Source: Tetrastigma voinierianum
Taxonomy: Eukaryota; Streptophyta; Magnoliopsida; Vitales; Vitaceae
Length of the DNA: 64,000 bases
Assembly: GCA_016808115.1 (NCBI GenBank)
Contig: JAEQBH010004408.1
Location: 275,047-339,046 of the forward strand
Reading direction: 5' to 3'
Made by a program: the position numbers and the translations under genes. Shown here one piece after another: positions 35,460 through 48,423 of this stretch. Under the pieces are notes generated by a model, which did no database searches, was not told the DNA's origin, and saw only the letters and a program-made list of their open reading frames with translations. How positions within the stretch are numbered: position 1 is the first letter of the stretch; each line of letters starts with the position of its first letter.

Positions 35460-36598
35460 GTTCATTTTGACTCTCCATTCGTGTCATGTGTATCACACTC
35501 ATGTCGTATGCTTGGTGTTTCATTTTCATGTGTGTTTCATATGAGTATGAGTCCTGCTTTCGTCAGGACAAGTAAGAAGCTGTTTGGGGTGGATGGAGTA
35601 CCCAAACACTCATCATATACCGCTTTATCATGTTTTCGATTCATTTCATATAGTAATATGTTTGGTTATCGCTTTATATTTGATTACTTGGCTTCTTGTG
35701 CATTTCAATGGAAAAGGCGTCATTTGGAGGCTGTAGGGAGACTTGGAGAAGAAGATTGGAGAGCCTAGCCCTAACGCCGCGACGTTGAGATCAGACAACG
35801 TTCCAATGTCAGCGACATTGTGACGTCCCTACGTTGTCAGGACTTAATCAACAAGATTTCTTTGGATATAAGGGTGGCAACGAATTTCAAGAAGAGACAA
35901 ACGGGAAAGGATGGAGAAGATGACGCAGGGTGAATCGAGATCGTGGTGTGTTCTTTGTATAGTATTTTCTTTCTCGAACACCTAATGATTAAAACTCTAT
36001 GGTCAGAATGAACAATAGGATGTTCTAGCTTCATTTCTAAATGGTTTTGTCAGCACTTTGCCATTCATAGGGATTAATTATTAATTTCGTTCTATTCAGT
36101 ATATTAATGGATCTGACATCGACTTGGTCTATTTTTCTCTGATTTATTTACATGGTGGTGTTTGGCCAACATTAGCATGCTCTTGTTGGGAATTTGAGAT
36201 CGAGGGATAAAGATTCCAAGGATCTGAAAGTGTAGCCACACTCGTAACCGAGAGTAGAGATCTCCCCGGTTCCGCAAGGCGATTAGAGTTTAATCATTCG
36301 CTGCTTCAAAGTACAAGGTTGAAACATAAATGCAATAAACCCTACTAGGTGATAGACTAATATACCTGTGGAGGATATCTCGTAGTACGATCAACTCCGC
36401 GCCGTGAACTGCTAATGTACTAAATGAATAATTTTATCTAGGATGTAATCCATTGAACGCTGTAGAGGAGGCAAAACCCTAGTCTCCATTAATCGAAAGC
36501 AAATATTTTAGGTTAGCTTTTCTCGCATTCAGTCTGCACCACCTAAGTTTGAGATACGGTACATCGTAGAGCCACCCCAAGATTCGACACACACTTCT
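35460..36598 (+). mobile_element. 3' LTR of A2 (ends approximate)
   Basis: It contains a palindrome cluster (35,765-35,840), a TATA-like GGATATAAGG (35,865-35,874), and an R/U5-like part with GATCGAGGGATAAAG and GTAACCGAGAGTAGAG similar in style to X LTRs. The right end must lie before about 36,600, where W1 sequence begins. The left end is not readable and could be anywhere in 35,450-35,760. Confidence 0.5.
35765..35840. repeat. Palindrome cluster in the A2 LTR
   Basis: AACGCCGCGACGTTGAG, AACGTTCCAATGTCAGCGAC, ATTGTGACGTCC and ACGTTGTC, immediately upstream of the TATA-like element. Same core as 30,565-30,720. Confidence 0.65.
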
Positions 36599-36699
36599 CC
36601 TTATGGGAATCCACACTTGACAAGCCACTACACTACGCACCTCGACACAGATACTACAAGATACGGCCTATGTTTTATACTAATTTGCACACCCGACAC

Positions 36700-36855
36700 G
36701 AGCCCATCAACAGGGCCAGATATTGTCAACTATTATATCTCGTTGACAGGGCCAGATATCGTCAACTATTATATCCTATTAATGGGGCTAGATAGTTAAC
36801 TACATATCCCTGATTGTAATGATATTGTCAACTATTAGATCTAGCTTGACGCAAT
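36700..36855. repeat. 36-bp minisatellite in W1
   Basis: About four units with core GATATTGTCAACTATTATAT plus CCTGTTGACAGGGCCA, increasingly diverged to the right. The same array with more units is in W2 at 52,729-52,920. Confidence 0.85.
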
Positions 36856-37422
36856 AAACCAACTAGAGTAAAAACATATTTTCAAGTTTCCATTCATGTT
36901 ATAATATCTCCACAATTTATGTTATAAATAAAACAATTAAAATAATTTCATAAAAAATCATTATTTGATCCATGGATAGTCAAATGAATAAAAATCAAAA
37001 CTTTTCAAAAACCAAAATGATGGATAATTCAATTCAAAACTTTTCACCATCCAATTGGCATAAAAACAAATATTTTTCTTAGAAAATCCATATTAGTATC
37101 CCTTACCTCAAATGAGCACTTTAAAATCTTGAAGAAGCTAATCAGAAGAATCTCGAAGGAATATTTCACCTCAAAGATAATAAAGCAGGAATCACATTAT
37201 TAATTATTCACCTAAAATTATAGGTTTGAGAATCCTAACAATATCATAATGTCAATATTATTAATTCTAATAACATTTTAAACATCTTAACTATTAATAA
37301 TTTAATTAATGAGTTTCAATATTTTTCTAAAAGTTGAATTCCTTCTAGATATGATTTCAAATATTTATTTATTTTATATTCTTAATTAATTCACTACTCT
37401 ACTAAAATAATTATTATCAAGA

Positions 37423-37575
37423 GGGAAATTGACATGAATAATCCATAGTTTGGCTGGTCTTCTTTAATTAGTCAAATCTACTGATTAACTATGAATAATC
37501 CCATGTTTTGGGGTCACAGATCCTATCGGGTCTCAGGATCACTAGTGACCTACGGTCATGTTAAAACAATCTGAC
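37423..37575 (+). repeat. Left terminal inverted repeat of M1
   Basis: About 150 bp matching 48,270-48,423 in reverse complement, best in the outer 25 bp and near TGGTCTTCTTTAATTAGTC. Confidence 0.8.
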
Positions 37576-38278
37576 GTGGCACCTTTTCCCTCTAAATGCC
37601 ATTTTTCCCTAACAACCTACATCTCCATTGATCGATGCTCTGTATTCCCTCGAACTCCATCTCCACCTTCCCTTTTCACCACCATTGTCTTTCGGCCGAA
37701 CATAACTGAACCCATTTTTCTCCTCTCACTTCTTTGCGAACATGCAATCGATCATTATCTATGTTCTTCTCTTCTTCTCTCCATTTTCTACCTCTGTTCC
37801 AAGAACACGCAGTTTCAAGTGAGCTCTCTTCTCACCTTTCTCCACCTTCTACGTTGATAACTGAAATTTTAGTTTGCTTATGTATAAATGCGGGGCATTC
37901 TCGGTTTTGGGGTTCCAGGTTATGTTCGGGCTCACAAAGCATCTGATGACATTTATTGTTTCATTTTATTCTTTCTATTTCTTCTGTTGTTTGAGTTTTT
38001 TTGTGGTCCAAAAGTATATGATTTTTTCCTCCAAACAGAGACACATGGTTATTTCTCGATTGTGTGATTTGTGTTTTCAGGATTAGCGAATGCTACAAAA
38101 TATTATTTGATTAGTTATTATATTACCATTGATTAATGTAGGTTTTATTGTGATTGTGTTTGTGATTAGTGTAGGCAATTACATGATTATTAATTGATTG
38201 TGCATCAGGTTTGTGATTTAAGGAAATGGAAAATGTTACTAAGATTTAAGCATGTAGGATTGTTCAAGAAGAGCCGTA

Positions 38279-41113
38279 ATGGCTGTATTTGGAGGTGAAG
38301 AGAGGAGATTTAATGTGGATCCTGATGAATTATGTTGGTTCTGGCTTGAGGAATTGGCCAAAAAGTGTGGGCCATATATGAAGATTAAAGAAATATATTA
38401 TCTCACTCTAGGAAAAAGTTTAGAGGATGGGTTAAGGAGGGTGTATGCTGACAAGGAGGTTCTACAGATGGTTTAAATTAGGTTAAGATATGGGTGATTG
38501 ACTTGTATGTCTTGCATGGAGTCAATGAACCTAATGTTGTGCCCATGATTGATACACCAGCACAAGAGACCCAACAACATATAAGGAAAATGACTCCTAC
38601 AAGGCCAACATTTCAGTCTATGGCCCCTCAATTGAGCCTAAGATTTGGCAGCCTACAAACCCCACTTAGTCATAAAGATGATGTAGCCACCTCATCTAAA
38701 CAAAACCTTAAAGATACTGCCCCCACAGGAAACCCTAAAGCACATCCAGCAAAACCTCATTCAATCCCATTTGAAAGGCCAAACTAACCTGAAAAGCAAG
38801 CTTGTGGATTTCAAAACCAATTATGATCCAAATCTCAATGAACCAAACCAACTTGAAAGCCAAAACGTCATCCATCCTGCAGATTACTATAATTGGTTTG
38901 ATTGCAGATCCAAAGATGATGATTATGAACCTTCGGAGAATGGTGATAGTTATGCCGACATGTAGGATTGGGTGGTGGAAGATGACTAGTGATGCAGGAG
39001 TATAACACTCAGAGAGACAAGAGTAAGGTGCAATAGCAAACTTATGACTTAACACAACAAGCATAAAGAGGCGCTAGGTAGATTGGGTGGTAAGGAAAAA
39101 AGCACCACTTCTATATCAAAGCAAGAAGCATTAGCATCTGCTAGGCCCGAGTATCTTAGTGAATATGAAGAGAGTGATGAAGAAATTCACACTCTAGATG
39201 AGAGTGAAGAAGAAGATATAAGTGTGAGGAGTAGAAGGACTTGTAGAGAGGTTGTCGATGAGAACATAGACTTCTCAACATTTTAGTGGAAAGTAGGATT
39301 GAGATTCCAAACAGAGATGCATTTAAGAGCACTGCTAAGTATGCAAGAGACAATGGTGAGGGAACTTTAGCTTGTTGTCAATAATAAGAATAGGCAACAA
39401 AGACTTGGGGTCAAGTGTTTCCAGCAGACCTTTTAGATTGTACGATCTTAGACTCATGAGTTTGTTTTGTTGTTAAATCACTCTGGTCAGGTACCTGCTT
39501 GTAATAGAACAGTGGATACTAACAAGCACATGAAGTAAACATGGCTAGCTACAATTTATGGAAGTGTTTAAAAGAAGACCCATTTCTGGCCTCGCAAATG
39601 AAATTATCGAGACCGTTAGAGGGCCACAGTGTATATTAAGAAGACTCTGCATATAGCAAATATTATGCACATAGAATGCTTCATGGGTCTACGCAAGACC
39701 ATTATAACAAGCTTCGAAGGTATTTGAAGTCTCTAAAGATTGCCAAACAATAGACTTTTCCGCTGCTATCAGACAATCCATATAAGAAAACATTTTACCA
39801 GTTTTCGTAGGTTGTTTGTTTGTTTTGATGGACTAAAAAGGGTGGTTAGAATGTTGCTCGAAGATCGTATGTGTTTATGCATGTTTCTCAAGACTTTTTC
39901 GTGGAAAATTATTAGTCAGTTGCTGGGAGGATGGTAATGATCGATGTAACCTATAGCATGGGCAATTATGGAGGCAGAAAATATTAATTCTTGGGTATGG
40001 TTATTCATTGAGCTTCAAAAGTGCTTGGCATCGCATGAAGGCAATGGGGTTGCAATCATCCTCGATGAGCACGTGATATGCAATCATAATTCCTACATTA
40101 ACTTTTAGATATTAGAGATAGTGACAATTAGATAACTAATGTTGTGAATGATGACAAAGAGTGCTTTCCCATGTCAACATAGACATTGTGTTAGACATAT
40201 TTTTGCCAAATGGCACAAGTCATTCAAAGGATGAAAACAAATTATCGCTTTGGAAGGCAGCCAAGGCATATAACATGGCAGACTATAATGAAGCCTTGGA
40301 TGAAATGGAAAATTTAAGTCATGCTGCAACTGCTGGGTTTAGGGGAGCTAATCCTAAAGTATTATGTAGGGCATTTTTGAAGATAGATACAAAGGTTGAT
40401 GTTATTGTTAACAACCTTGATGAAACCTTCAATGGTTATATAATTAATGCAAGGATCAAGCATTTGATATATATGTTGGAAGATATCATAATAGTCCTGA
40501 TGCAAAGATTGGTAATGAAGAGGCAAATGAAGGAGATGACAACTTCTGTGTTATGCCCAAGAACACAAGCAAAGTTAGAAAAGGAAAAAGAAGAGGCTGC
40601 TAACTACTTTTCAATGCCTTCCGAAGCACTTGATTTTCCAAGTCAATCACAAGATGGATCATTTTATAAGAGACATGGGTGGCAAAACTTTCACATGCGG
40701 GAAATGGGATATGAGTGGCATACCTTGTCGTCATGCGCCGTATTTTTTCTCTCATATGAATGTCGGATTAGGATGATTGTTACAAGAAGGAGGAATATCT
40801 TAGAGCTTATTCAGGTTCCATCCCCCCTTGTGTAGGTGAGAGGCATTGGCCTAGGATTGAATAACAACTTGACCCTCTTTCCATTAAGATTGGACTAGGT
40901 AGAACAAGAAAAAATAAGAGAAAAGATCCCCATGAAGACCCTAAGAAACCTAGGAGGTCACTCACTCAGATGATGAGTTGTACTCTATGCAAATAAGAGC
41001 TTAATAATAATCAAAAGGAAGTGTCCAAATAAAGATAGGCTGTGTAACCTACCCCAAAAAGAGACCTAAAGGTAGACCAAGAAAAGACGAGGCACCACCT
41101 TCATCAAGTGAAG
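38279..41113 (+). pseudogene. MuDR-type (MULE) transposase
   Basis: Domains in order: an N-terminal PB1-like plant MULE domain (38,279-38,560; FNVDPDELCWFWLEELAKK, GKSLEDGLRRVYADKEV, WVIDLYVLHG). Next an acidic linker (about 38,880-39,220) and the MuDR DNA-binding region (WKVGLRF, then PNRDAFKSTAKYARDN after a shift, 39,290-39,360). The transposase core follows (39,805-40,560; FRRLFVCFDGLK, YPIAWAIMEAENINSWVWL, LWKAAKAYNMADYNEALDEM). A SWIM zinc finger is at about 40,679-40,735 (GKTFTCGKWDMSGIPCRHA), and an AT-hook-like KRPKGRPRKDEAPPSSSEV at about 41,057. The protein would bind the terminal repeats and cut and paste M1 in the nucleus. In the frame reading GWLECCSKIVCVYACF the expected catalytic aspartate is tyrosine. 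Frameshifts and stops throughout. Confidence 0.9.
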
Positions 41114-42854
41114 TCGTTTCACAGGTTTGGTGTCATCGCCAACCGTGACGCACCCAATCCAGGGTCCTAATACAACCTCACAACCCGCTGTATCACCTGC
41201 CTTATACACAGACCCATACATGAGTAAAATTGGCCACTCGGGGCTCACATACATCAATACTACCAAAAATATCATCAACTATATTACCATAGTTTTCAAG
41301 AGTTATACATCATTTAATATGTTTCAAAATTGCTGATTTTAATACATGTTTTACAAACGAATGTCAAAGTCACAAGTCGGCTTTCAAAGCGGCCTCTCTA
41401 ATGAGGCCGCCTTCGAACACACTCCTATACCAAATAATGATCCTCTATTGCAGTGAGCAATGCCCGCAGTGATAATCTCACATGGGCTACTCCCACCCAT
41501 GCACATGCAATGATTCAACATAAACACATTCAAGAAATATATGATCCTACTTGGATGTCTACTTGATATGGATGAGAATGCGACTCACCCTTTCCCACTT
41601 CGAGCCCTCAAGATGCCTAAGCCAAATGTGAGAAAACAATCGCTAAAACAAAAGGTTTTTGTTCTCAAAACATACTAATGAAGTTTCTATAAATATATCG
41701 ACTACCCGGCGCACTGGCCAGAATTTTTCGAAACAACCATAGGTCGTACTCAAGACGAACTCGCTTGACAACTCTCCAAGGCAATTCTTCTCGGAAAATC
41801 TTCCCTTGAAATCTCTTTCACAAATCATTTTCCATTTTCATTTCTTTCATGCCATGCACTCACACCTAATTTTCTAGGTTGCCCCTAAGGCATATGAAAT
41901 GCATTATGCCATTTCCAACCACATGCCAATATATCAATTTTGCATATATTAACAAAAATTTACATACCAACCACATGTTATTTATTCATGGCAATAACAC
42001 CAAAATAAATTTCACATGGGCTAATTAACAATTTAATTCCAATGGCTCACACACAATTATATTTCATATAATTCAAACATCATGTTAACACACTTAATTC
42101 CATGCATTAACATATTAATTTCCACACAATTCAATCCATCCAATTCAAGCAATATTTTGCTTACAACACACATGGACCATTTTCGGTCCAATCAAGCAAA
42201 CCGGAACATTTTTTTTAACAAGCCTTAAACGAACAAGGTCATCTCGTGCGCATTCCTCTCAATTAGCATCGGTTCCACTTTGTGGAACTCGAAATCCATG
42301 GCCATTTCCAATTTCAACAACACCCAAACCATACTTATTGTATACATTATCACACAACCACCCCAAACAAACTGTGGATTGTCCAAAAACGGATCGATCA
42401 AATGGCCACCACTACCAAATCGTCCGGGCCAAACCATTTACAAGGCTCTAAAACCTAAAATAACCGAGTAGAGAAGACCTCTACCTCTGAGTTGTCGAAA
42501 CTTCCCCAAAAACCGGTCCACACGAGCCCTCAACATAGAACAACTTTGCTTCTTGCTCCTCGACGAGAACCCGACATCCGAAGTTCAAAATCTAGGAGAG
42601 AAGTTGCACTTTCTCTCTCTAAACCTCTATTTTTTCAAAATCGCTTCTCCCTCTCCCATCAGCCGGACATTCTAGCAAAAATGGAGAATAAAAAGTCTCC
42701 TTTGTTCCCTCTTGCCACACATGTCAAGCTCCCACTGTCAGGAGGATTACCTTATCCATTTAATCCACCAACTTTGATTTCTCCAATGGGAGGTGCCATG
42801 TCCATGTGGGCCCCACACTTGAACTCACGTTAACTCATTCCGCACCTGACACGT

Positions 42855-45260
42855 TGTAAAACCCATTAAATTTTAAATTTAAATTTTTCAAAAAAGCAAA
42901 GGGGGCAAACTATGAATTTACCCAAATAGTAATGAGAAAAGTCGATTTTTCTAGATCTTGGTTTACTAAACTGGGATTGCACCATTAGAATCGCCTCGCA
43001 AATTCAGCTACCTAGTCGTAATTTCGTTGAATTTCAAGATAGTCGAATTTCACGCATTTGAGGCAACTGTGTCGAGCGACAGAAGGTAGTTGATGTGAAT
43101 GACACACGGCAAGTCATGTCACAATACATGGCAAGGGCATGCATGTAGACACATGGCAGGTTCATGGGTGACACATGGCATGCCATAAAATAACATGCAT
43201 TACCTCTTTGAGGCCTATAAGGGGTCAGAGTCGGCTTATTCTACAAGCAAGGGGGAGCAAAGGCCAAAGAGTAGCCGAGGAGGAAGGAAGGGCGAGGAAA
43301 GGAGAAGAGAAAGGGAGGAAAGGAGAAAAGAAAGGAAAGAAGAAAAGAGGAGAAGAAAAAGGAGGAAGAGAGGAAAAGAAAAGAGAAAAGGAAGGAGGTC
43401 GCATAAAGGAGGAGACCTAGGACTACAAAGAACTCTAATCGCACGAGAGGTGTAGACTTTTCCTTACTCAAGCTATTTTACGCCTAGGGGTCGCGGTACG
43501 GCCTACGGTTTGTCTCGGTTTCTCGAAATTTAATTTGTATGTTGTGTGGTTTGTTTGTGATTATGTGATGGTCAAAACCGTCAGTGGGGTTTGGGACTGT
43601 CCGAAACCTAACATTGTGAAGCTGGATAAGCAAAACCCAGAGCACGGAAAATCCAAACGCAATTTCACACACCCCAGAATCGTCACAATCTTTGACCCAT
43701 AACTTTCTCGTCCGAACCCGATTCACGCTGCTTGACTCTACTGAAAGCCTGTCGAGTTTAGAATTTAATAAATAAAGTGCTCAGCCAAATGTAGGCTAAA
43801 CATCACTGGTCACGACGGTCGAGGAATGGTCCATTCCGCTCCTAACTCGTTGAACCGGCTTGTAACCAAATGGTTGACCGCATATGACTCGGCATGGAAT
43901 CAAGGTGGTTTGATGTTTTGTGGTGCATTTACAAAACTGACTTTCTAGACTAAGTCCAGATTATTTCTTAAAGCAAGCATACGTAATTTATGTGACATGT
44001 GTGATAAAGATGGAAGTAATTATATGCATTGGGTTGTTTGATTGACACATTATGTCTTAGCCTGGGAATATGAATTATAGCATTACTTGCCTAAGTAATG
44101 GTTAGAATTATGTTAATACATGATTGAATGATGTGTTGACATGAATGAACTGAATGATAGAAAAGATGTAGTGCATGCTTAATGTGATGTACCGATTTGA
44201 ATGTATGAATATTAACATGACCGCATGTATGCCGATGTTGAATCGAATATATAAATGGTGTGTGCATTAGACATGAGTGTTCATAGCGACACACGTTGTA
44301 AGGGCGAATGTCCATGTAGAGGTCTTCATACATTGGTCATGGGTTTGAGTGTGTAGTGGCACAAATTGCATTGCATTGCGCAGAACAATCGCATTACATG
44401 GGTGTGTACATGGTAATGGGCTTGGCACCGCGTTCGTGCACTGTGTAGGCTTGGAATGGGACGAAGTCCAATCAGTTCCACAAACAGCAATGAAATGGAA
44501 AATGAAATGTGTCGTAGTAGGATAGATACTTCAAGTGAAAAGGTCAAAACCCGGTTAGACACAGATCCACCGGTGAGTTCCCAAAAATGTCGAGGGTGTA
44601 AGAGACCCGCGATGAGACCCCGAAGTTATGTTGCCCAAAGAGACACGTAACGACAAATAAATATCAGAACAGCAGACTACTGGGTGGTGAGATGGGAGTC
44701 TGACTGACTGGTGATGATTTCCATTGGCACTTCAGATTGGTGGTGGGCCTGAGGTCGAATTCTAAGATACGGGGCATGTAGAGTGTCGCTCATACATGCA
44801 TGTAGTTTTTTTCCATGATAAAGACAACATGTGGCGCACCCAGATTGGCTGTCAGTTTGACTGCGGAAATGATCATTTCATGCGCACCTAGCGGAAGTGC
44901 TCTTTGTGGGGATTTATCTCTATCATGCTAGTCACCCCGCTAGGACCCCCGTCGTACAGACTCCGCACAGCAGATCGACGCCCTAGAGGCCTGATTATGA
45001 AGCGGGTCGATTTGCGGGCCTTGATTCATGTTTGTGTATATATTAGACCAAACTAGTTTTAATATATGTTTTAAAAGAGTGATGTAATAACTCGATCTAT
45101 ATAAACAAGTAGTTTTGGTAATCAGAGTAGATTTAGAAAGTATGGAAGTTTGACGGCCCTATTGGGTCATTTTATTTCATGTACGGTCTCGCGATATGAG
45201 ACACATTGTGTTTCGCAAATGACGGTAGTCAACCCGGGACTTTCTGTTTGGGATGTCACA
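42855..45260 (+). mobile_element. Y4: solo LTR of the Y family inside Y3, opposite strand
   Basis: 2,406 bp from TGTAAAACCCATTAAATTT to GGGATGTCACA, flanked by CACGT (42,850-42,854) and CACGC (45,261-45,265). Y3 resumes on the far side and aligns with Y5 across the join. CCTATAAGG at 43,213-43,221 is a likely TATA box and supports the plus orientation. Confidence 0.87.
43253..43405 (+). repeat. Purine-only tract in Y4
   Basis: Almost uninterrupted G/A on the plus strand (GGAGGAAGGAAGGGCGAGG and on) just downstream of the TATA-like element. Reading frames rich in Lys, Arg and Glu across it are composition effects. Confidence 0.8.
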
Positions 45261-45509
45261 CACGCGGGCACAATCGTGAGCCATTCAAATATACCAAGTG
45301 TCCCGCACTACGCTGTTGCCTTCAAAATATGCAATTCCGACTATCCCTGATTCGACCAAATTCGACGCAGTAGCTGGGGATTTCACGAGACGATTCCAAC
45401 GATGAGGTCCATTTTGTCATTCGAGATCTAGAAAATTTCCGGATTTTGATCGAAATTACCATTTTACCATTTTTAAGAAAATTAGAATTTTCTCGGGTTT
45501 TACACAAAC

Positions 45510-46154
45510 ATGTCTCCAAACACCATAAACCAAGAATCCATACAATCCATACTCATCTTATACAAACTGGGGTGGTTTTACCAACTCCAACTTCTTCAAC
45601 AAATCTAGTGGTTATGATGAATTCCTTAACTAAACCCTAGAAATTGACAAACTTATATCCATACAAAATCATACATCCAAACATAGATTCCATACTCAAA
45701 GGTCCAAGAGTCCATACACAAATAGTTTTGCTACAAAACTTGGGGCTCCATACCTTTCCTCTTCTTCTTCTTCTTCTTCTTTCTTCTACTCTTCTCCTTT
45801 CTTCATGTTTTGCCCCAAAATGCCCTAAATGAGATACCAAATTGGTCTTATTTGGTCTAATTCCCATAAGGCCTTGTTTAATTAAAGCATTAATTTGACT
45901 TAAGTTTCCTTTTATCAGACTTCTAGTCTCTAACTCTTTTATATTTGCTCCACAAGTTATGTTATTTCTAATATAGTCTCACATCTTTTATCTTATGATT
46001 TTGTGTCCCACTTGACAAATTACAAATCACCCTTGTATTCAGACAAATTCCGGTTTCTCAGATTTCACGTTTGCATTTAAATTATTTAAAATTAAATTAT
46101 ACTCACAAAATACCCTAAACATGTCGAAATGACTGGGTATATTTCGGTGTTACA
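45510..46154 (-). mobile_element. Z4: truncated Z-type LTR in M1
   Basis: On the minus strand it starts TGTAACACCGAAATATACCC and matches the first 100 bases of Z1 closely. Only about 645 bp remain. The rest should lie beyond Y3 but is absent from the left side, so it was lost. A (CTT)n stretch lies at 45,757-45,790. Confidence 0.75.
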
Positions 46155-48269
46155 AAATATTAGCTATGTTATTTAGGGTCAGATGATTGAATATTTGGTA
46201 TTTGTTAATAAAGGTTTTGTTATGTATTCGTAATTTAACTTCATGGATATTTCTTATGTTATTAATTTAGCTTGATGATTGGCTATTTATATGTTATTGG
46301 CATGGATATGTGGATGTATTTGAAAATTTAAGGATTGGATATTTTGTACGTTTTAGGTTGATGTTTGGATGATGAAATCAAGTGCATATTTTGGATGTAA
46401 TTGGAAGATAACATATTATACCTAGGTTGATATGTTTAAAAAGATGTGTATGAAATCAAAAAGTGACATGAAATCAAGTGCATAACCATTAACCTATTAA
46501 ATTGCTAAAAACACATTTGTAAAATATCAATTCTAACCATTACAATAAATTCCTTAAGGCCATAAATTGCTAACTATTACAACAATGACAAATATAAGCC
46601 ATGACATAACAACTGCAACTACAACATACTTCTCCCTTCTTAAATAGTTGATCACTACAACACGCATCTGGCACAACTCATTGGTCATGTCTTCGCATAA
46701 ATTCCTCCGCAAGTCAGCTCTTAATTTTTCAACTTCTTCACTTTTTATCCAATATTATCTTCTCTCGCTTCCAACTCAAGAATCACTTTCATTCTCAAAC
46801 GCCTTCAGAATTCTTCCCAAGAGATATTGATTATCCCGATTATCTTCTTCCCATTTAAAAAACCGCAGTTTCCATTCTTCATCGTAATAAATAAGTGTAG
46901 GTTAGATTAGCGCATTTTGCAATTTACATAATTTTGCCCTAAGTTAATTTCCACAAACAAAACATAGAATGGATAACATAAGAAGACATTATCAAATCCA
47001 ATTTTGTAGTGTGGTGGCGCAAAAAAAAAATTATATAAAAAGAGGACATCAACGAAACATAAAAATGATACAAAGAGGACATGATTCAGTTCTATTTCCT
47101 AGCATTATGATAAATAAACTTATGATAGAAAATAAACTCAACACCAAAACATCGAAATGATAAGAAAGATAAAACTTTTTTAGGGGTTCTGAACATATGA
47201 ATTGCATGTAATCAAATCTAGTGTTTTGAGCTGTCATTGGAGGTGCTCACAGAGAGTAAGAAAGCAATTAATTTAATTTGATGAATACCAATTCCATATA
47301 GAGATCAGAATTATCAACTCCAATGGTTCCGTGATTTAGCATTAGACCAAGAGTGGTTCCAACATCTAGTGGTAAAATTAAAACAAATAATTCAGAAGGT
47401 ATTTCTAGATCAAATCCAACCAATGTTTTTTATGCCATGTTACTCAAAATAAACAAAATACCCACTTAGACTGCTTTATGTCATAACTAAAGTTGCCCTT
47501 ATTTTTCCTAAATTAATCAAATATTCGCCAATTTGCCCCAATTTTACCCCTCGCTAAACATGCCCCCATGTGAAATCTTGCTTTCATTTCCTAAATTTAG
47601 ATATGTTATAAGTTTTTTTTTTTTAAATTTAGAAAACCAAGGAAATTTACAAATAATGTACTACCTCCTGTCTCTAACTAAATTTCGTTGAATTTACAAA
47701 TCATGTAAATCAATTCTGTCTCTAATTTTGCCTTAATTATGCCATAATTAAATTTTCCGTAACTAAATTTCTCCTTAACAAAAACCAAAATTATCTACCC
47801 TAATTAAATTTGGTCAAACAAAAAATGATAATTATCCCAAATCAAACATAATCTTCAAAGAATAACGAAAATTTTCCGAATTAAAACTAAATTCTGCACT
47901 TAAATCTATGTTCTAATCAGATAAAAGCAATAACTTTTCCCACTTACAAAGCCATAAGGAGCAGCACCCATTAACTTCTTCCCACACTGTTTTCATTTTT
48001 GACACCAGAGTTGATTGAATCAATATTGTGTTGAAATTTCACTTCCGTTTCACCGCAACTTCCCATAGAGTTTGAAGAGTCATGAGTAAGATGACGATTT
48101 CGTGATTCTATTTAACCATCACCACTTACCTTTCGCTCTACCCTTCAAGCTAGCTCGGAGCCAGAGAGTTAAGAAGAGGAAGAGCAGAGTGAGGAGGGAG
48201 ATGAAACCCAACACCCCCAAATTTTCTTGTTGTGTCATATGTTATGCACATGACATAACCGATTATGCC
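46155..48269 (+). other. M1 3' region
   Basis: AT-rich DNA between the Z4 piece and the right inverted repeat. No second Mutator gene (mudrB-like) can be recognised. A short reading frame at 46,648-46,830 shows no known motif. Confidence 0.5.
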
Positions 48270-48423
48270 ACGTAGACAATATAACAAAGTTGCGTGTAGC
48301 TTCCTGGCCGAGGACTAATAGGATACACGACCCCCAAAACGTGGGATTATTCCTAGTTAAGCAGTAGGTGGGACTAATTCAAGAAGACTGACCATTTTAT
48401 GGATTATTCATGTCAATTACTCC
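48270..48423 (-). repeat. Right terminal inverted repeat of M1
   Basis: Reverse complement of the left repeat. It ends ATGTCAATTACTCC, where W LTR sequence resumes. Confidence 0.8.

Larger units (their letters stand above)
41144..45504 (-). mobile_element. Y3: solo LTR of the Y family in M1, split by Y4
   Basis: On the minus strand it starts at 45,504 (TGTAAAACCCGAGAAAATT) and ends near 41,144 (GGGTGCGTCACG). Flanks CCAAC (41,139-41,143) and CAAAC (45,505-45,509) fit a duplication with one change. Without Y4 it is about 1.95 kb, the family length. Confidence 0.82.
37423..48423 (+). mobile_element. M1: autonomous-type MuDR Mutator element, decayed and carrying nested LTRs
   Basis: The ends form long terminal inverted repeats of about 150 bp: ATTGACATGAATAATCCATA at 37,428 is repeated in reverse complement at 48,398-48,417, and similarity continues inward (GAATAATCCCA, GTTTTGGGG, ACGTGGCA). 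Between them is a MULE transposase gene on the plus strand. Flanking sequence is W LTR on both sides, collinear with W2 at about 53,495. Y3 with Y4, and a Z-type LTR piece, are inserted downstream of the gene. I found no convincing 9-bp target duplication. Confidence 0.85.

Noticed and set aside
43175..43471. Lys/Arg/Glu-rich and Phe/Ser-rich open frames
   Set aside because: Both strands are open because the tract is almost purely purine on one strand. No domain is present.
37423..48423. Exact 9-bp target duplication for M1
   Set aside because: The best candidates (TTATCAAGA left, TATATTTTA right) do not match, so I do not report one.
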